A DNA stretch of 64,000 bases from Niabella pedocola (GCF_021044425.1 NZ_JAJNEC010000003.1:558001-622000), one strand, 5' to 3'; counted from the stretch's first letter, positions 36,006 to 45,413 are shown. Translations and numbers: made by a program. The notes: a model not told the origin generated them from the letters alone.

Positions 36006-36542
36006 ATGCTGAATAATTGCGGAAAGTACGATCTTCGCCCGTATATGCACTCCGATCATCTTGAACGCAGCATCGCTTTTATACGGTCCATCGGGATACC
36101 GGTTACAGAGCATTCTATTGCAGAAGCAACGTTTCTGCCCGGCATACTGATATCCGAGGGCGGTATTATTATCGATAAAGAACGGCTGCAATACCCCGGA
36201 GATGTGTTGCACGAAGCAGGACATATTGCCGTTATCCCGGCAGCGGAACGCGCCACAGTTTGCGGCGCGGAAATCGCTGCGCGCCCCGAACGTGCGGCAG
36301 AAGAGATGATGGCCATTGCCTGGTCCTATGCTGCCTGCAAGTACCTCAACATTGATCCTTATTTTGTGTTTCACGATGAAGGATACCAGAACGGTGGAAA
36401 GCAAATAGCAGATCAGTTTGAAGCAGGGCAATGGTTTGGCGTACCCATGCTGCAATATGCGGGCATGACTGCCGAGCCGCAAATGGCAGCAGCACTTAAC
36501 CGGCCGGCCTATCCTGCCATGATACAGTGGCTGCGCAGCTAA
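36006..36542 (+). CDS. small cytoplasmic protein with HEAGH zincin motif, unknown function
   Basis: 178 residues, no signal peptide. GDVLHEAGHIAVIPAAER carries His69-Glu70-x-x-His73, and a downstream EE pair (about 97-98, in RAAEEMMAIAWSYAACKYL) could supply a third metal ligand. The arrangement recalls IrrE/ImmA-like metallopeptidases, but no helix-turn-helix is present. The C-terminal half (FGVPMLQYAGMTAEPQMAAA) is unfamiliar. 41 bp behind the symporter gene, so it may be the last gene of that operon or independent. Confidence 0.75.
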   Translation: MLNNCGKYDLRPYMHSDHLERSIAFIRSIGIPVTEHSIAEATFLPGILISEGGIIIDKERLQYPGDVLHEAGHIAVIPAAERATVCGAEIAARPERAAEEMMAIAWSYAACKYLNIDPYFVFHDEGYQNGGKQIADQFEAGQWFGVPMLQYAGMTAEPQMAAALNRPAYPAMIQWLRS

Positions 36543-36721
36543 CTCCATGTATGGGTGCAGCACCCGCCACCGGGAATGAAAATCTTTTATTGCCTGATCC
36601 GCGGCCTGTGGCTGCTTTTGATACTTTAATTAAGTACCCACATATGAGATAATAAAGAGGAATATTAGCGGCCTTCCGATTACTTTTACTGTGTTGCCGA
36701 AAAGTATAAGAGCCATTCAAC

Positions 36722-37102
36722 CTATTCCATTTTTACTCCATCTTTGTAATATTCCCTGCTGGTGGTATCCCCATTTTCGTTAAACCATAATTGCGCTCCA
36801 TCCTGGACGCCATTCTTATAATTATGTTTAAAACCAATTTTACCATTTAAGTACACCGTAAAAGGCCCATTTTTTTTCATCTTATGAAAGAATACGATTA
36901 CACTATCCCCTGCTCCTTTATTTATTTTTAGTGCCGAATAACTTGTGTCTTTCTTATATAAATAAAGTCTTCCACCCGTGTCCAAGCTGTTGTTTGGATC
37001 TGGAACAAGATAATAATTATCTAAGTCATATAAGTTTGATTTACCTTTACTTAAGCAAGCTGCTATCGACACCATCAAAATAATATATATACACTTCTTC
37101 AT
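36722..37102 (-). CDS. small lipoprotein with MORN-like (YwqK-type) C terminus
   Basis: 126 residues. Lipobox MVSIAACLSK. The C-terminal half has the MORN-like pattern GKIGFKHNYKNGVQDGAQLW, FNENGDTTSREYYKDGVKME (two short YxNGxxxG units). Proteins with such repeats are often labelled YwqK-family antitoxin/immunity proteins, a label of uncertain meaning. A broken copy of the same C-terminal coding sequence lies 550 bp upstream at 37421-37536. The AT-rich setting differs from the neighbouring glycosidase genes. Confidence 0.75.
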   Translation of the reverse strand: MKKCIYIILMVSIAACLSKGKSNLYDLDNYYLVPDPNNSLDTGGRLYLYKKDTSYSALKINKGAGDSVIVFFHKMKKNGPFTVYLNGKIGFKHNYKNGVQDGAQLWFNENGDTTSREYYKDGVKME

Positions 37103-37420
37103 ATTACTATTTACCTAAATAACAAGCACAAATTTACAGGTTGTATCAGCACCCGGTCTACCAATAAAAACGAGCATTGAGGTAAGGGTACTTCATACGT
37201 CTTCAATATTCTCATCTAATATAGACATATGTATACTCATACAGCATGGTCAGAGCAATTTTAAAATGGCTCCGGAACCGTTATTTTCATGCCATTGGTG
37301 CTTGTCGTGGTGAGCGTGAATAACCGGTGTTCAGGCTTTCACGATATCATGTCACTTCGGGCTTTGCTCGAAACGCGCCTGTATCGCTAAAAATCAATGC
37401 ATCCCCGTTTGATCCTTGCC

Positions 37421-37536
37421 CGCTGGTGGTATCCCCATTTTCATTAAATCATAATTGCGCTCCATCCTGGACGCCATTCCTATAATTATACCTGAACCAT
37501 ATTTTCTCTTTTAAATAAGCAGCAAAAGGGCTAAAT
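37421..37536 (-). pseudogene. degenerate second copy of the MORN-type lipoprotein C terminus
   Basis: Nearly identical at DNA level to 36758-36870 over more than 100 bp (shared runs include TCCATCCTGGACGCCATTC). On the minus strand it reads YNYRNGVQDGAQL, then TGA where the intact gene has TGG, then FNENGDTTSG. It is in another frame from the lipoprotein gene at 37537-37872; restoring one base in the T4 run at 37556-37559 would join them. The 37103-37420 stretch holds nothing further that I can identify. Confidence 0.7.
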
Positions 37537-37872
37537 TCACCAATAGTAGAGTCTGAAAATGGAATCATACCTCAAATCATCCTTTCGCCTTAGGCCTCTT
37601 ATTTCTAAATTATAGCTATTAGACTCCTTGTTCAACATTGATAGTGTGTCTATCTGCCGGGCAAATGGGCTATGTCTATAAAAAGGAATAGTATCGAGTA
37701 GATCACCTCGCTTAAATACCAGCAAATAATCTCCTCTGCCTACATCAAGAACCTTCACAATTCGAGATGGCGGATCAATTTTCATTTTAAACGTTTTCTC
37801 CTCACTTCCTTTACTAACGCATCTTATATTCAGCATCAAAAGCATTAACAATAAGAAATCATATACTTTCAT
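37537..37872 (-). CDS. small lipoprotein, probably truncated relative of the 36722 gene
   Basis: 111 residues starting MKVYDFLLLMLLMLNIRCVS, a lipoprotein signal with Cys at about 18. The mature part (PPSRIVKVLDVGRGDYLLVF) is not recognised. It ends RYDSIFRLYYW and stops just as a sequence homologous to the MORN-type C terminus begins in another frame. The simplest explanation is a frameshift that separated the two halves, leaving a truncated and possibly non-functional protein. It could also still be a working short lipoprotein. Confidence 0.55.
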   Translation of the reverse strand: MKVYDFLLLMLLMLNIRCVSKGSEEKTFKMKIDPPSRIVKVLDVGRGDYLLVFKRGDLLDTIPFYRHSPFARQIDTLSMLNKESNSYNLEIRGLRRKDDLRYDSIFRLYYW

Positions 37873-37998
37873 TTTTCAAGATTTATATGGCAATTGGAGA
37901 ACTATAATTCTAAGTGTTTGATAGCATATGATCAAGTCTTCCAACATTTACATCCTATGAAATTGTTCTATTAAGTTGAGCAGGAGTTCCAACTCCTA

Positions 37999-38109
37999 TT
38001 ACAACTGACGTTTATTTGATGTTGTAACGACTCCTGGTGATCCCAAGGCAAATGCAACAGATTTACCTAATGTGAGTTCCCCTGGAACATCCCAATGGCC
38101 CCCTGCCCG
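37999..38109 (-). other. in-frame coding remnant beyond the GH2 stop
   Basis: After the GH2 stop at 38116-38118 and one further stop, the same frame stays open for 36 codons: RAGGHWDVPGELTLGKSVAF then ALGSPGVVTTSNKRQL and a stop. The composition looks protein-like (GGHWDVPG) but there is no start codon. It may be the tail of a lost gene, for example the C terminus of a secreted toxin, which would suit the lipoprotein genes next to it. Unproven. Confidence 0.3.
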
Positions 38110-38115
38110 CTATGA

Positions 38116-40626
38116 TCAATCCACGCTTACTGTGGTTAGTCCCATAGTAAGTCCATCTGCTTCCGCTTTTATGCGAACGAGGCCTTTCGCACCTTTCTTC
38201 GCCTTAACGATCACCAGGGCCATTCCGTTATAGGCGCTCTTTTCCGGGCTCTGGAAGGATTCGAAGCTGGTCGCATCGCCGTTGTCGGTGGCTACCAGTT
38301 CACCGGGGCCTTCCACGCGGAACCGGATCTTCGGATGCGAACGGGGAACCATCCGGTTATTTTGGTCTTCCACGCGTACGGTAATAAATGCCAGTTCATC
38401 ACCGATGATCTTCGTTACATTACTGTTCAATGAGAGTTTTGCAGCATCACCGGTTGTTTTCACCACGTCCGTTGCCCAGTATTTTCCGTTCTTATAGGCA
38501 ACAACTTTTAATTCGCCGGGTTGGTATTGCACCGCATCCCACACCAGACGGAAATCCTTGCCCGCTTGTTTCTTTTTACGCCCCAGGCTTTTGCCATTCA
38601 AAAACAATTCGGCTTCATCGCCCGAAGTATATACATGCACCGGCACTATGGAATCGATCCGCTCCTGCCAGTTCCAATGCGGAAGAATATGTGCCATCGG
38701 GTGATCAGGGCGCCAGTGCGATTGATAGAGATAAAAGCGATCCTTTGGAAAGCCCGCCAGGTCAATGATCCCGAAGTAGCTGCTGCGGGAAGGCGGTTTA
38801 TTTTTCTGCAGTTCGTCCAACGCTTTTTCCAGCTCCGCACGTTTGGAAGGATCATTCCTGAAGTTCAGCAAATTGGTCTCATCCGATCCGTACGGGGTGG
38901 GTTCACCCAGGTAATCGAAACCCGTCCATACAAATTCGCCCAGCAGGTGCGGGAACTTCGCGTTGGTGCGGAATTGTTCATCCGGTTTACAACCCCAGCC
39001 CGGATGATCAAGATCATAGGAACTGATCTGCCAGTTCCGGCGGTTTGTTCCAAAAAAATATTCGCCCCGGGAGCTCACGCAGCTTGAGGTTTCACTGCCC
39101 ATGGTGGGCATGTTCGCATAACGCGGGTCCGCATCCCATTTTGGCTGTTGTCCAAAAAAGTAGTTCACGCCCATCAGGTCCAGCCCCTGAACAGCGCCGG
39201 ATGATCTTCCGCCGTCGGGATCGTTATAACCATTCGAAACCGGCCGCGTCGGGTCTTCCCGGCGCATGATCCCTGCCAGCTCTTTTGTCATGGCTACATC
39301 CCGCTGATCCATCACTTCGTTTCCGATACTCCAGATCACTACAGATGGATGATTCCGGTCCCGGTGCACCAACGCTACAAGATCCTTCTCGTGCCACTCG
39401 TCATATAACTTATTGTAGTCGTTCTTTTTCTTTCCGTGCTTCCAGGCATCAAAGGCTTCATCCCATACCAGGAAACCCATTTCATCGGCCAATGCCAGCA
39501 GCTCGGGAGCCGGCGGGTTATGCGAGGTACGGATGGCATTGGCGCCCATTTCTTTCAGTAATGCCAGCTGGCGTTTTAATGCGCTTGTATTCATCGCCGC
39601 CCCCAAAGCGCCCAGGTCGTGATGATTGCACACGCCCTGGATGGCCACCCGTTTGCCATTTAACAAAAAACCGTTCCGTGCCGTAAATTCCAGCGTTCTT
39701 ATCCCGAAAGTGCTGTAATAGGTATCCGCTTTCCTGCCGTTGACCAACACCGTTGTTACGGCAAAATAGCGGCTGGGTGTTTCAATACGCCATATCCGGG
39801 GATTGCGGATGGTAACCGCTACATCTATATTGTTATTGCCTGCGGCCAGATCCACCGGTTTATTTTCAACGGTAGCTACTTTCTTTTTGAAGGTGTTGCC
39901 TGTGCCCGCTTCATATACGTCCGTTTGTAATACTGCCGTTACGGGCTTCCCGGTTTCGTTTGCCACGGTTACCGCCATTTTTACGGCTGCCGCCTGCGTA
40001 GTAACTTTTGGCGTGGTGATATAGGTGCCCCAGTGCGCTACCTGCACCTTCCCGGTTTTTACCAGCCACACATGCCGGTAGATACCGGCGCCAGGATACC
40101 AGCGCGAATCCCATTTTTCGGTATTCAATTTTACCGCCAGTACGTTTTCTTTTCCCAACCGGATATAGGGTGTAAGGTCCATACGGAACGAGGTATATCC
40201 GTAAGGCCAGGTGCCCACATACTGCCCGTTGAGCCAGATCTCGGCATAAGCCATGGCCCCATCAAAATCTACGAATATCATTTTGCCGGCATCTGCGGCC
40301 GGGATGTTGAAATGCTTACGATACCAGCCGATGCCCTTCCAGGGCAGCTTGCCTGTTTCGCCCGCCAGATCGATGCGGAAGGGCCCGGTAATAGCCCAGT
40401 CATGGGGCAGGGAAAGCCGCTGCCAGTCCTGATCATTAAATGTTGCGGACGCGGCTTGCGATGGTTCTTCCAGCCTTGAGCCGTCGGGCTGCAATCCATA
40501 CCGTTTAAACAACCATCCTTCATCAAAGGACGCAGTTCCGGCATTGCCCAGGCGGGTAAAGGGCGATTGTGCGGGGGCACTATTGCAGCATAGAATAACG
40601 GCCAGTAGGCTTAAAAAAAATCGCAT
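38116..40626 (-). CDS. GH2 beta-galactosidase-like glycoside hydrolase
   Basis: 836 residues from the ATG at 40626 with signal peptide (MRFFLSLLAVILCCNSAPAQ). Order: jelly-roll sugar-binding domain (about 35-200, DWAITGPF...WYRKHFNIP), immunoglobulin-like domain (about 205-310), TIM barrel (about 315-600) with NHHDLGALGAAMN and RTSHNPPAPELL, then further Ig-like domains (DUF4982-type at about 650-720 and a last one to 836). The acid/base is Glu437 (IWSIGNEVMDQ) and the nucleophile is Glu512 (PTMGSETSS). The family removes terminal beta-galactose or related residues. It is the promoter-distal end of a minus-strand block of exo-glycosidases, so it probably works on galactose exposed after GH110 and GH95 action. 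Confidence 0.95.
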   Translation of the reverse strand: MRFFLSLLAVILCCNSAPAQSPFTRLGNAGTASFDEGWLFKRYGLQPDGSRLEEPSQAASATFNDQDWQRLSLPHDWAITGPFRIDLAGETGKLPWKGIGWYRKHFNIPAADAGKMIFVDFDGAMAYAEIWLNGQYVGTWPYGYTSFRMDLTPYIRLGKENVLAVKLNTEKWDSRWYPGAGIYRHVWLVKTGKVQVAHWGTYITTPKVTTQAAAVKMAVTVANETGKPVTAVLQTDVYEAGTGNTFKKKVATVENKPVDLAAGNNNIDVAVTIRNPRIWRIETPSRYFAVTTVLVNGRKADTYYSTFGIRTLEFTARNGFLLNGKRVAIQGVCNHHDLGALGAAMNTSALKRQLALLKEMGANAIRTSHNPPAPELLALADEMGFLVWDEAFDAWKHGKKKNDYNKLYDEWHEKDLVALVHRDRNHPSVVIWSIGNEVMDQRDVAMTKELAGIMRREDPTRPVSNGYNDPDGGRSSGAVQGLDLMGVNYFFGQQPKWDADPRYANMPTMGSETSSCVSSRGEYFFGTNRRNWQISSYDLDHPGWGCKPDEQFRTNAKFPHLLGEFVWTGFDYLGEPTPYGSDETNLLNFRNDPSKRAELEKALDELQKNKPPSRSSYFGIIDLAGFPKDRFYLYQSHWRPDHPMAHILPHWNWQERIDSIVPVHVYTSGDEAELFLNGKSLGRKKKQAGKDFRLVWDAVQYQPGELKVVAYKNGKYWATDVVKTTGDAAKLSLNSNVTKIIGDELAFITVRVEDQNNRMVPRSHPKIRFRVEGPGELVATDNGDATSFESFQSPEKSAYNGMALVIVKAKKGAKGLVRIKAEADGLTMGLTTVSVD

Positions 40627-40757
40627 GCTTTTATGTTGTTGCGTTATAAAATATCCTTTATAAATAGTACCCTGGTTTTGCCTCCCGGTTTTTGGAAACA
40701 GGACACCAGCGTCCACCAACGGCTTTTGATATGCCGGTAGCGCTGATCCGTATGCTG

Positions 40758-42860
40758 CTACAGGTTCCGGATCTCATCCCCGGAAAGCATTACATTAAAT
40801 ACTTTTAAATCACGGATCAGGGCTTTGGCGGCATTCGTTTTATCACCGATGAACTTCAGCGGAAAGAAAAGTGTTTGTACCTTTGCGATCTGCTTTCCAT
40901 TGGCAAATGTCTGCTGGGCGCCTTCCAGTTTTTCTTTTAAAACCCCATTTACGTAAAGCGATGTGCCTTTATGATTGCCCTCAATAACGATCGTTGTCCA
41001 TTCATTTACCGGAACGGCATAATCAAAAAGGTAATGATAGCCTTCTCTTGTAAAACCCAGTTTTCCCGTACCCTGCTGATTGAGCGTAACCACCGCATCC
41101 TCCGAGCCAAACAGGATGGCATTGGGTAGGTTATCCGGCTCCGGCTTTATCGAAAAGCGAACGGTGTACCCATACCCGATTCCCGGTAACGGTGTCGATA
41201 AAAAGCTTGACCCGCCTTTTAAACGAAGGGCCTTTTCTTTCTGGTCGAATAAACTATTGGTTCCGGATTGCTTCTTTTGCCCGCTAAAATTGCCGTCCGC
41301 ATTCATTGCCAACACCAGTGAATCCTTTGAAGCGATCCGGCCCAGCATATTTAACCCGGGGCCTTCGCCGATCTGTTTGGCCTGTGTTGAAAAAGCGGCA
41401 TATTTCATCGGCTTTGCGCTGCCGCCCCACATTTTTTGCGATAACACCTGCATGGCCGGAAACACCCGGTGATGCACGTCTTTTTCTGTGATCCCATTGC
41501 CTACATGATCATTCCACACCGCAAAAGCGCCGCCTCTTATCAGGGGATCATTTTCTTCAAAGGTTTCTTTTCCGATCCGGTTGGGCGTCCATTCTTCATA
41601 AAGTTTTTTCACATTCAGATAGTCGTAGTAGTAACCAGCAGCCGGCACAATATACAGCCAGCCATCCGGTGTACTGATGCCCTTATACCCCAATGCAAAC
41701 ATATCTTTGGGTTCTGCATAGCCGTTGTACCAAAGGTTCATGGTAACGCCCGCGGCCTTTACCGGTGTGGTTCCCTGCGCATGCGTCAGCGATCCCCACA
41801 TCCGTACTTGTTTACCAAAGCCCTCCACAAAACGGATATAGTGATCCGTAAACTTCCGGAACTTTTCTGCATCTTTTTTGGCATATTCATCGGTGCCGAT
41901 ATGGACCTCCTTTCCGATAAAGACAGGGTTGGGCCCCTGCAGGTATTCCCGGAACACATTGTCGATCACGGTATACGTAAGCGGGTTGTCCAGGTCCAGG
42001 TGGTCCATGCCATACTGCTTACTGCCCACACCCGGTACGGCCTTGCTAAAAGCCAGGGAATGTGCCGGCACGTCGATTTCGGGTATGATGTTTACGCCAT
42101 ACCGCTGTGCCATTTTCTGCAGCTCGATAAACTCCTTTTTTGTATAACTGCCATCTTTTGCCGTCAGGTTCGGATAGGTATCGTTTTGCAGCCGGAACGC
42201 CGAATAGGTACTGTCCCAGTTATCACCAAAGAACTGCTTAAAACCGTTATCATTGAGATGAATGTGAAAATCATTCATCTTATAGTACGACATGAATTTG
42301 ATATACTGCTTCAAAAAATCGAGGCTGAAAAATTTACGGCCCACGTCCAATACAAATCCGCGTACTTCATATTTAGGATAATCGCGTGCCACTCCTTTTG
42401 GCAGGGTCCTGTGCTGTGGATCCTGTTCTAATAGCTGAAGTAATGTACGTGTGGCCCAGATGGCGCCTGTTACATCCCTTGCTTTTATGATGATGCGGTC
42501 GCCGATCTGCAGGCTGTATCCCTCCGGAGGCAATGTGCTGCCCGTTGCATCCAGGCTAAAAAACACGGTTCCTTTCCCGGCCTGCCCGGTCTTCACCGGC
42601 AATAGGGCTCCGGATTTTGTTACCGCAAGATCTTCTGCCAGTAAACGCGCCACGGGCAACAATTCCTTACGATACTGCGGATCTACAATTACAGAGGTCG
42701 CCGCCTTCCATTCAAAGAACCCCGTTGCGCCCTGCCATTCCCGTAATGCCGGGATCACAAAGGGTGCAGGGTTGGTTTGTGCCTGTATCCATACAGGTGT
42801 TCCTGCTACAGCTACAATAACCAGGAAGCATAAGATCCGGATTCTTTTCATCATTTTCAT
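40758..42860 (-). CDS. GH20 beta-N-acetylhexosaminidase with C-terminal LamG-like domain
   Basis: 700 residues, signal peptide to about 27. GH20 N-terminal domain at about 30-150, then a catalytic barrel (RGFVLDVGRKFFSLDFLKQY, MNDFHIHLNDNG) with the catalytic pair Asp324-Glu325 in VHIGTDEYAKK, where most relatives have GGDE. The C-terminal 160 residues (TNSLFDQKEKALRLKGGSSF, GKLGFTREGYHYLFDYAVPV, WTTIVIEGNHKGTSLYVNGV) form a concanavalin/LamG-like carbohydrate-binding domain. Removes terminal GlcNAc or GalNAc by substrate-assisted catalysis. The HIGTDEY variant, shared by a minority of the family, may alter specificity. 131 bp from GH2 on the same strand. Confidence 0.94.
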   Translation of the reverse strand: MKMMKRIRILCFLVIVAVAGTPVWIQAQTNPAPFVIPALREWQGATGFFEWKAATSVIVDPQYRKELLPVARLLAEDLAVTKSGALLPVKTGQAGKGTVFFSLDATGSTLPPEGYSLQIGDRIIIKARDVTGAIWATRTLLQLLEQDPQHRTLPKGVARDYPKYEVRGFVLDVGRKFFSLDFLKQYIKFMSYYKMNDFHIHLNDNGFKQFFGDNWDSTYSAFRLQNDTYPNLTAKDGSYTKKEFIELQKMAQRYGVNIIPEIDVPAHSLAFSKAVPGVGSKQYGMDHLDLDNPLTYTVIDNVFREYLQGPNPVFIGKEVHIGTDEYAKKDAEKFRKFTDHYIRFVEGFGKQVRMWGSLTHAQGTTPVKAAGVTMNLWYNGYAEPKDMFALGYKGISTPDGWLYIVPAAGYYYDYLNVKKLYEEWTPNRIGKETFEENDPLIRGGAFAVWNDHVGNGITEKDVHHRVFPAMQVLSQKMWGGSAKPMKYAAFSTQAKQIGEGPGLNMLGRIASKDSLVLAMNADGNFSGQKKQSGTNSLFDQKEKALRLKGGSSFLSTPLPGIGYGYTVRFSIKPEPDNLPNAILFGSEDAVVTLNQQGTGKLGFTREGYHYLFDYAVPVNEWTTIVIEGNHKGTSLYVNGVLKEKLEGAQQTFANGKQIAKVQTLFFPLKFIGDKTNAAKALIRDLKVFNVMLSGDEIRNL

Positions 42861-43094
42861 TCAATGCCGATTTAGTTAAACGTGTCCAGAAGGTTTTCCT
42901 ATCGGGCGGCCCTTCATAACCGCAACCCGTTGGGGTCTCTAAAAATAGTTCATGCCTGTTAAAAAACACCGTTCGCTGTCTGCGTACGCCAACCATACGC
43001 CTTATGCAATCGTTTGTTCATTACCTCTTTTTTTAAAAGGCATTCGCAGGCCGGCCCCTGGTCATTCCATTTTCGCGAAAGGCCTGGGTTCTTA

Positions 43095-45413
43095 TCACTC
43101 TACAGTAATCTCATCGCAAAAGAGCCAGGCGGCCTGTCCTTCGCCGGGATGTCCCTTTGGACATTGTCCCAGGTTTTTAGCGGTAACACGCACATAACGG
43201 AAACTGCGCGGATCAAAGCGGGCCGTAAAATCCTTTGTTTGCGGAGCTTTATCCGCCACCGGAACGGTATTGCGTACCATTGCAATTTCGGTGAACTGTT
43301 TTCCGTCGTCAGATACTTCAAATGTTACCCATTGCGGGAAAAAGATCCACTGACCGTAGTGCTGCAAACAACCCAGGGTTATGGAGCCGGCTGTGGTACG
43401 CAGCCCCAGGTCAACGGTGGCCACCAGATCGGTTCCGTTAAACGCATGCCATTGTTTTCCCGCATCGGTAGTACCCCGGATGCCATCCACCAGTGTAAAC
43501 GGTCCGTTGGCAGGATAATATTTGCTATAAGGCGTTGCATATTGCAAAGGCCGGCCGGTTGCTTTATTCAGCGTAAAGGACTGCTGCGCGGGCCGTCCCC
43601 TAACCATACTGTTATGGATGGCCAATGCTGCTTTTACCGTGATGGAACCTTTTACCTCAAAAGGCTTTTCATAGCGCGGGCTGCCTGTGCCCGGTTCGGT
43701 ACCATCGGTTGTGTAATAAATCACCCCTTCTTCATTTTCGGTTTCCAGGCTTACGAGCAGTTTACCGTTCACCACCTGCGGGTTTATATCTACCTTGAAA
43801 TTCCCTTTCGAATACCGCAGGCCTCTTTGCTCAAACCCTTCAAGATGTGGTTGCAGGCGCTGATTAAAATCGCTCCAGTTACGCGATTCCTTTGCACTCC
43901 ACAACACCTCCGCCAGTGCCGGCATCCGCGGCAGGATCATGTATTCCACATGTTCATGGCTTGAGATCTGCTCCGTCCACAGGTTGGCCTGTGCGCCCAG
44001 TATATGTGCTGCCTGGCTTTTATTTAACGCCGCAGGAATGGGCTCATAGTTATATACGCGCTTTAAGGTATTGAAGCCACCGAATGCGAGCGGCTCGGTT
44101 TCCGGATCGCCCTGGTAGTAATCGAAGTAAAGCGGGCCGGTCGGACTCATGACCACATCATGATTCATTTGAGCCGCTTTTATCCCCCCGGACTCTCCGC
44201 GCCAGCTCATCACCGTTGCCTGTGGCGCCAGGCCACCTTCCAGGATCTCATCCCAGCCGATCAGTTTCCGTTGATGAGCGATCAAAAACTTTTCCATCCG
44301 GTGTATAAAGTAGCTCTGTAATTCCTCTTCGTTCTTCAGCCCCTCTGTTTTCATCCGTTGCTGGCAACGCGCGCACTGTTTCCAGCTGGTTTTATCCACC
44401 TCATCACCGCCCACATGAATGTATTGCGATGGAAATAATGCCATCACTTCTTTCAGGATGTTTTGCAGGAATATGAATGCACTGTCATTACCCGCACAAT
44501 AATTCGGATGCACATCCTTGCCGTAAAAATCACCGGACTCCTGGAATGAATGTTTATGCGGCAAACAGGAATATTCCGGATAGGCCGCCATTGCGGCTTC
44601 GGAGTGACCGGGCATTTCAATTTCCGGAACAATGGTAACCTGCCTTGCCGCTGCATAGGCCACAATTTCCTTTACCTGCTCCTGTGTATAAAAGCCGCCG
44701 TACGTGGCTTTGCTGCGATCTGCATTGAAACGAACCTGCGACCAGTCCCAGGATTTACCCCAGTCATCCACCCTCCAGGCGGCCAGGCCCGTCAGTTTCG
44801 GATATTTTTTGATTTCTATACGCCAGCCCGCACCATCTGCCAGGTGCCAGTGAAACGTATTCATTTTGTAGGACGCCAGCAGATCAATAAATTCCTTCAC
44901 CAGTTCCGGCGAAAAAAAATGACGGCTTACATCCAGCATCATACCCCGCCATTTAAAACGGGGCGCATCAGTGATGGTCATACAGGGGATCTGCAGTACC
45001 TGGTTGGTCCGGATGGCCGGCAGGGTTTGCAGTAAGGATTGCACCGCATAAAACAGGCCTGCCGGTTTACCGGCGCGGATCTCAATATAAGCCGGTGTAA
45101 CCAGCAAGCGGTAACCTTCTGTACCCACATCCGCTGTTGGCTCTATATGAAAGCGAATTGTTTTTCCGCTAACAGCCGTTTTCACCGGCAAGGTATTACC
45201 GCTCACCTGCTTTACCGCATTGGTGAAATAATTTACCACCCCCATTACGTCCTTACGGGCAACGGGAGCCTGCACCTGTACGCTTTTATCGAACAGGAAT
45301 ACGCCTTCCTGTTGCTGCAGGCTTACCGGTTTGGGAATGATCCGTACCTGCGGTTGTGCGTTCAATAAGCATATGGCCCATACAAACAGGCCCGTTAAAA
45401 ATCCGTTCTTCAT
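43095..45413 (-). CDS. GH20 beta-N-acetylhexosaminidase with chitobiase-C and F5/8-type C domains
   Basis: 772 residues, signal peptide to about 20 (FLTGLFVWAICLLNAQ). GH20b domain about 22-145, catalytic barrel about 148-500 (RGMMLDVSRHFFSPELVKEF, MNTFHWHLADGAGWR) with Asp337-Glu338 in HVGGDEVDK. It is followed by a chitobiase C-terminal-like segment (YYTTDGTEPGTGSPRYEKPF) and a discoidin/CBM32-like domain (about 630-770, DLVATVDLGLRTTAGSITLG). Complete and standard in every position, unlike its neighbour with HIGTDE. Cleaves terminal beta-linked HexNAc in the periplasm. Two dissimilar GH20 enzymes side by side suggest two linkages in one substrate. Confidence 0.96.
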   Translation of the reverse strand: MKNGFLTGLFVWAICLLNAQPQVRIIPKPVSLQQQEGVFLFDKSVQVQAPVARKDVMGVVNYFTNAVKQVSGNTLPVKTAVSGKTIRFHIEPTADVGTEGYRLLVTPAYIEIRAGKPAGLFYAVQSLLQTLPAIRTNQVLQIPCMTITDAPRFKWRGMMLDVSRHFFSPELVKEFIDLLASYKMNTFHWHLADGAGWRIEIKKYPKLTGLAAWRVDDWGKSWDWSQVRFNADRSKATYGGFYTQEQVKEIVAYAAARQVTIVPEIEMPGHSEAAMAAYPEYSCLPHKHSFQESGDFYGKDVHPNYCAGNDSAFIFLQNILKEVMALFPSQYIHVGGDEVDKTSWKQCARCQQRMKTEGLKNEEELQSYFIHRMEKFLIAHQRKLIGWDEILEGGLAPQATVMSWRGESGGIKAAQMNHDVVMSPTGPLYFDYYQGDPETEPLAFGGFNTLKRVYNYEPIPAALNKSQAAHILGAQANLWTEQISSHEHVEYMILPRMPALAEVLWSAKESRNWSDFNQRLQPHLEGFEQRGLRYSKGNFKVDINPQVVNGKLLVSLETENEEGVIYYTTDGTEPGTGSPRYEKPFEVKGSITVKAALAIHNSMVRGRPAQQSFTLNKATGRPLQYATPYSKYYPANGPFTLVDGIRGTTDAGKQWHAFNGTDLVATVDLGLRTTAGSITLGCLQHYGQWIFFPQWVTFEVSDDGKQFTEIAMVRNTVPVADKAPQTKDFTARFDPRSFRYVRVTAKNLGQCPKGHPGEGQAAWLFCDEITVE

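Noticed and set aside
35877..36563. 228-codon minus-strand frame
   Set aside because: Complement of the zincin-like gene at 36006, which has a clear HEAGH motif on the plus strand.
36553..36565. GGGTGC-A-GCACCC palindrome as terminator of the symporter operon
   Set aside because: A one-base loop and no T-run on either strand make it unlikely to terminate; it may be chance.
41469..42431. 320-codon plus-strand frame
   Set aside because: Complement of the GH20 catalytic region; no domain.
43014..43964. 316-codon plus-strand frame
   Set aside because: Complement of the C-terminal half of the second GH20 gene.
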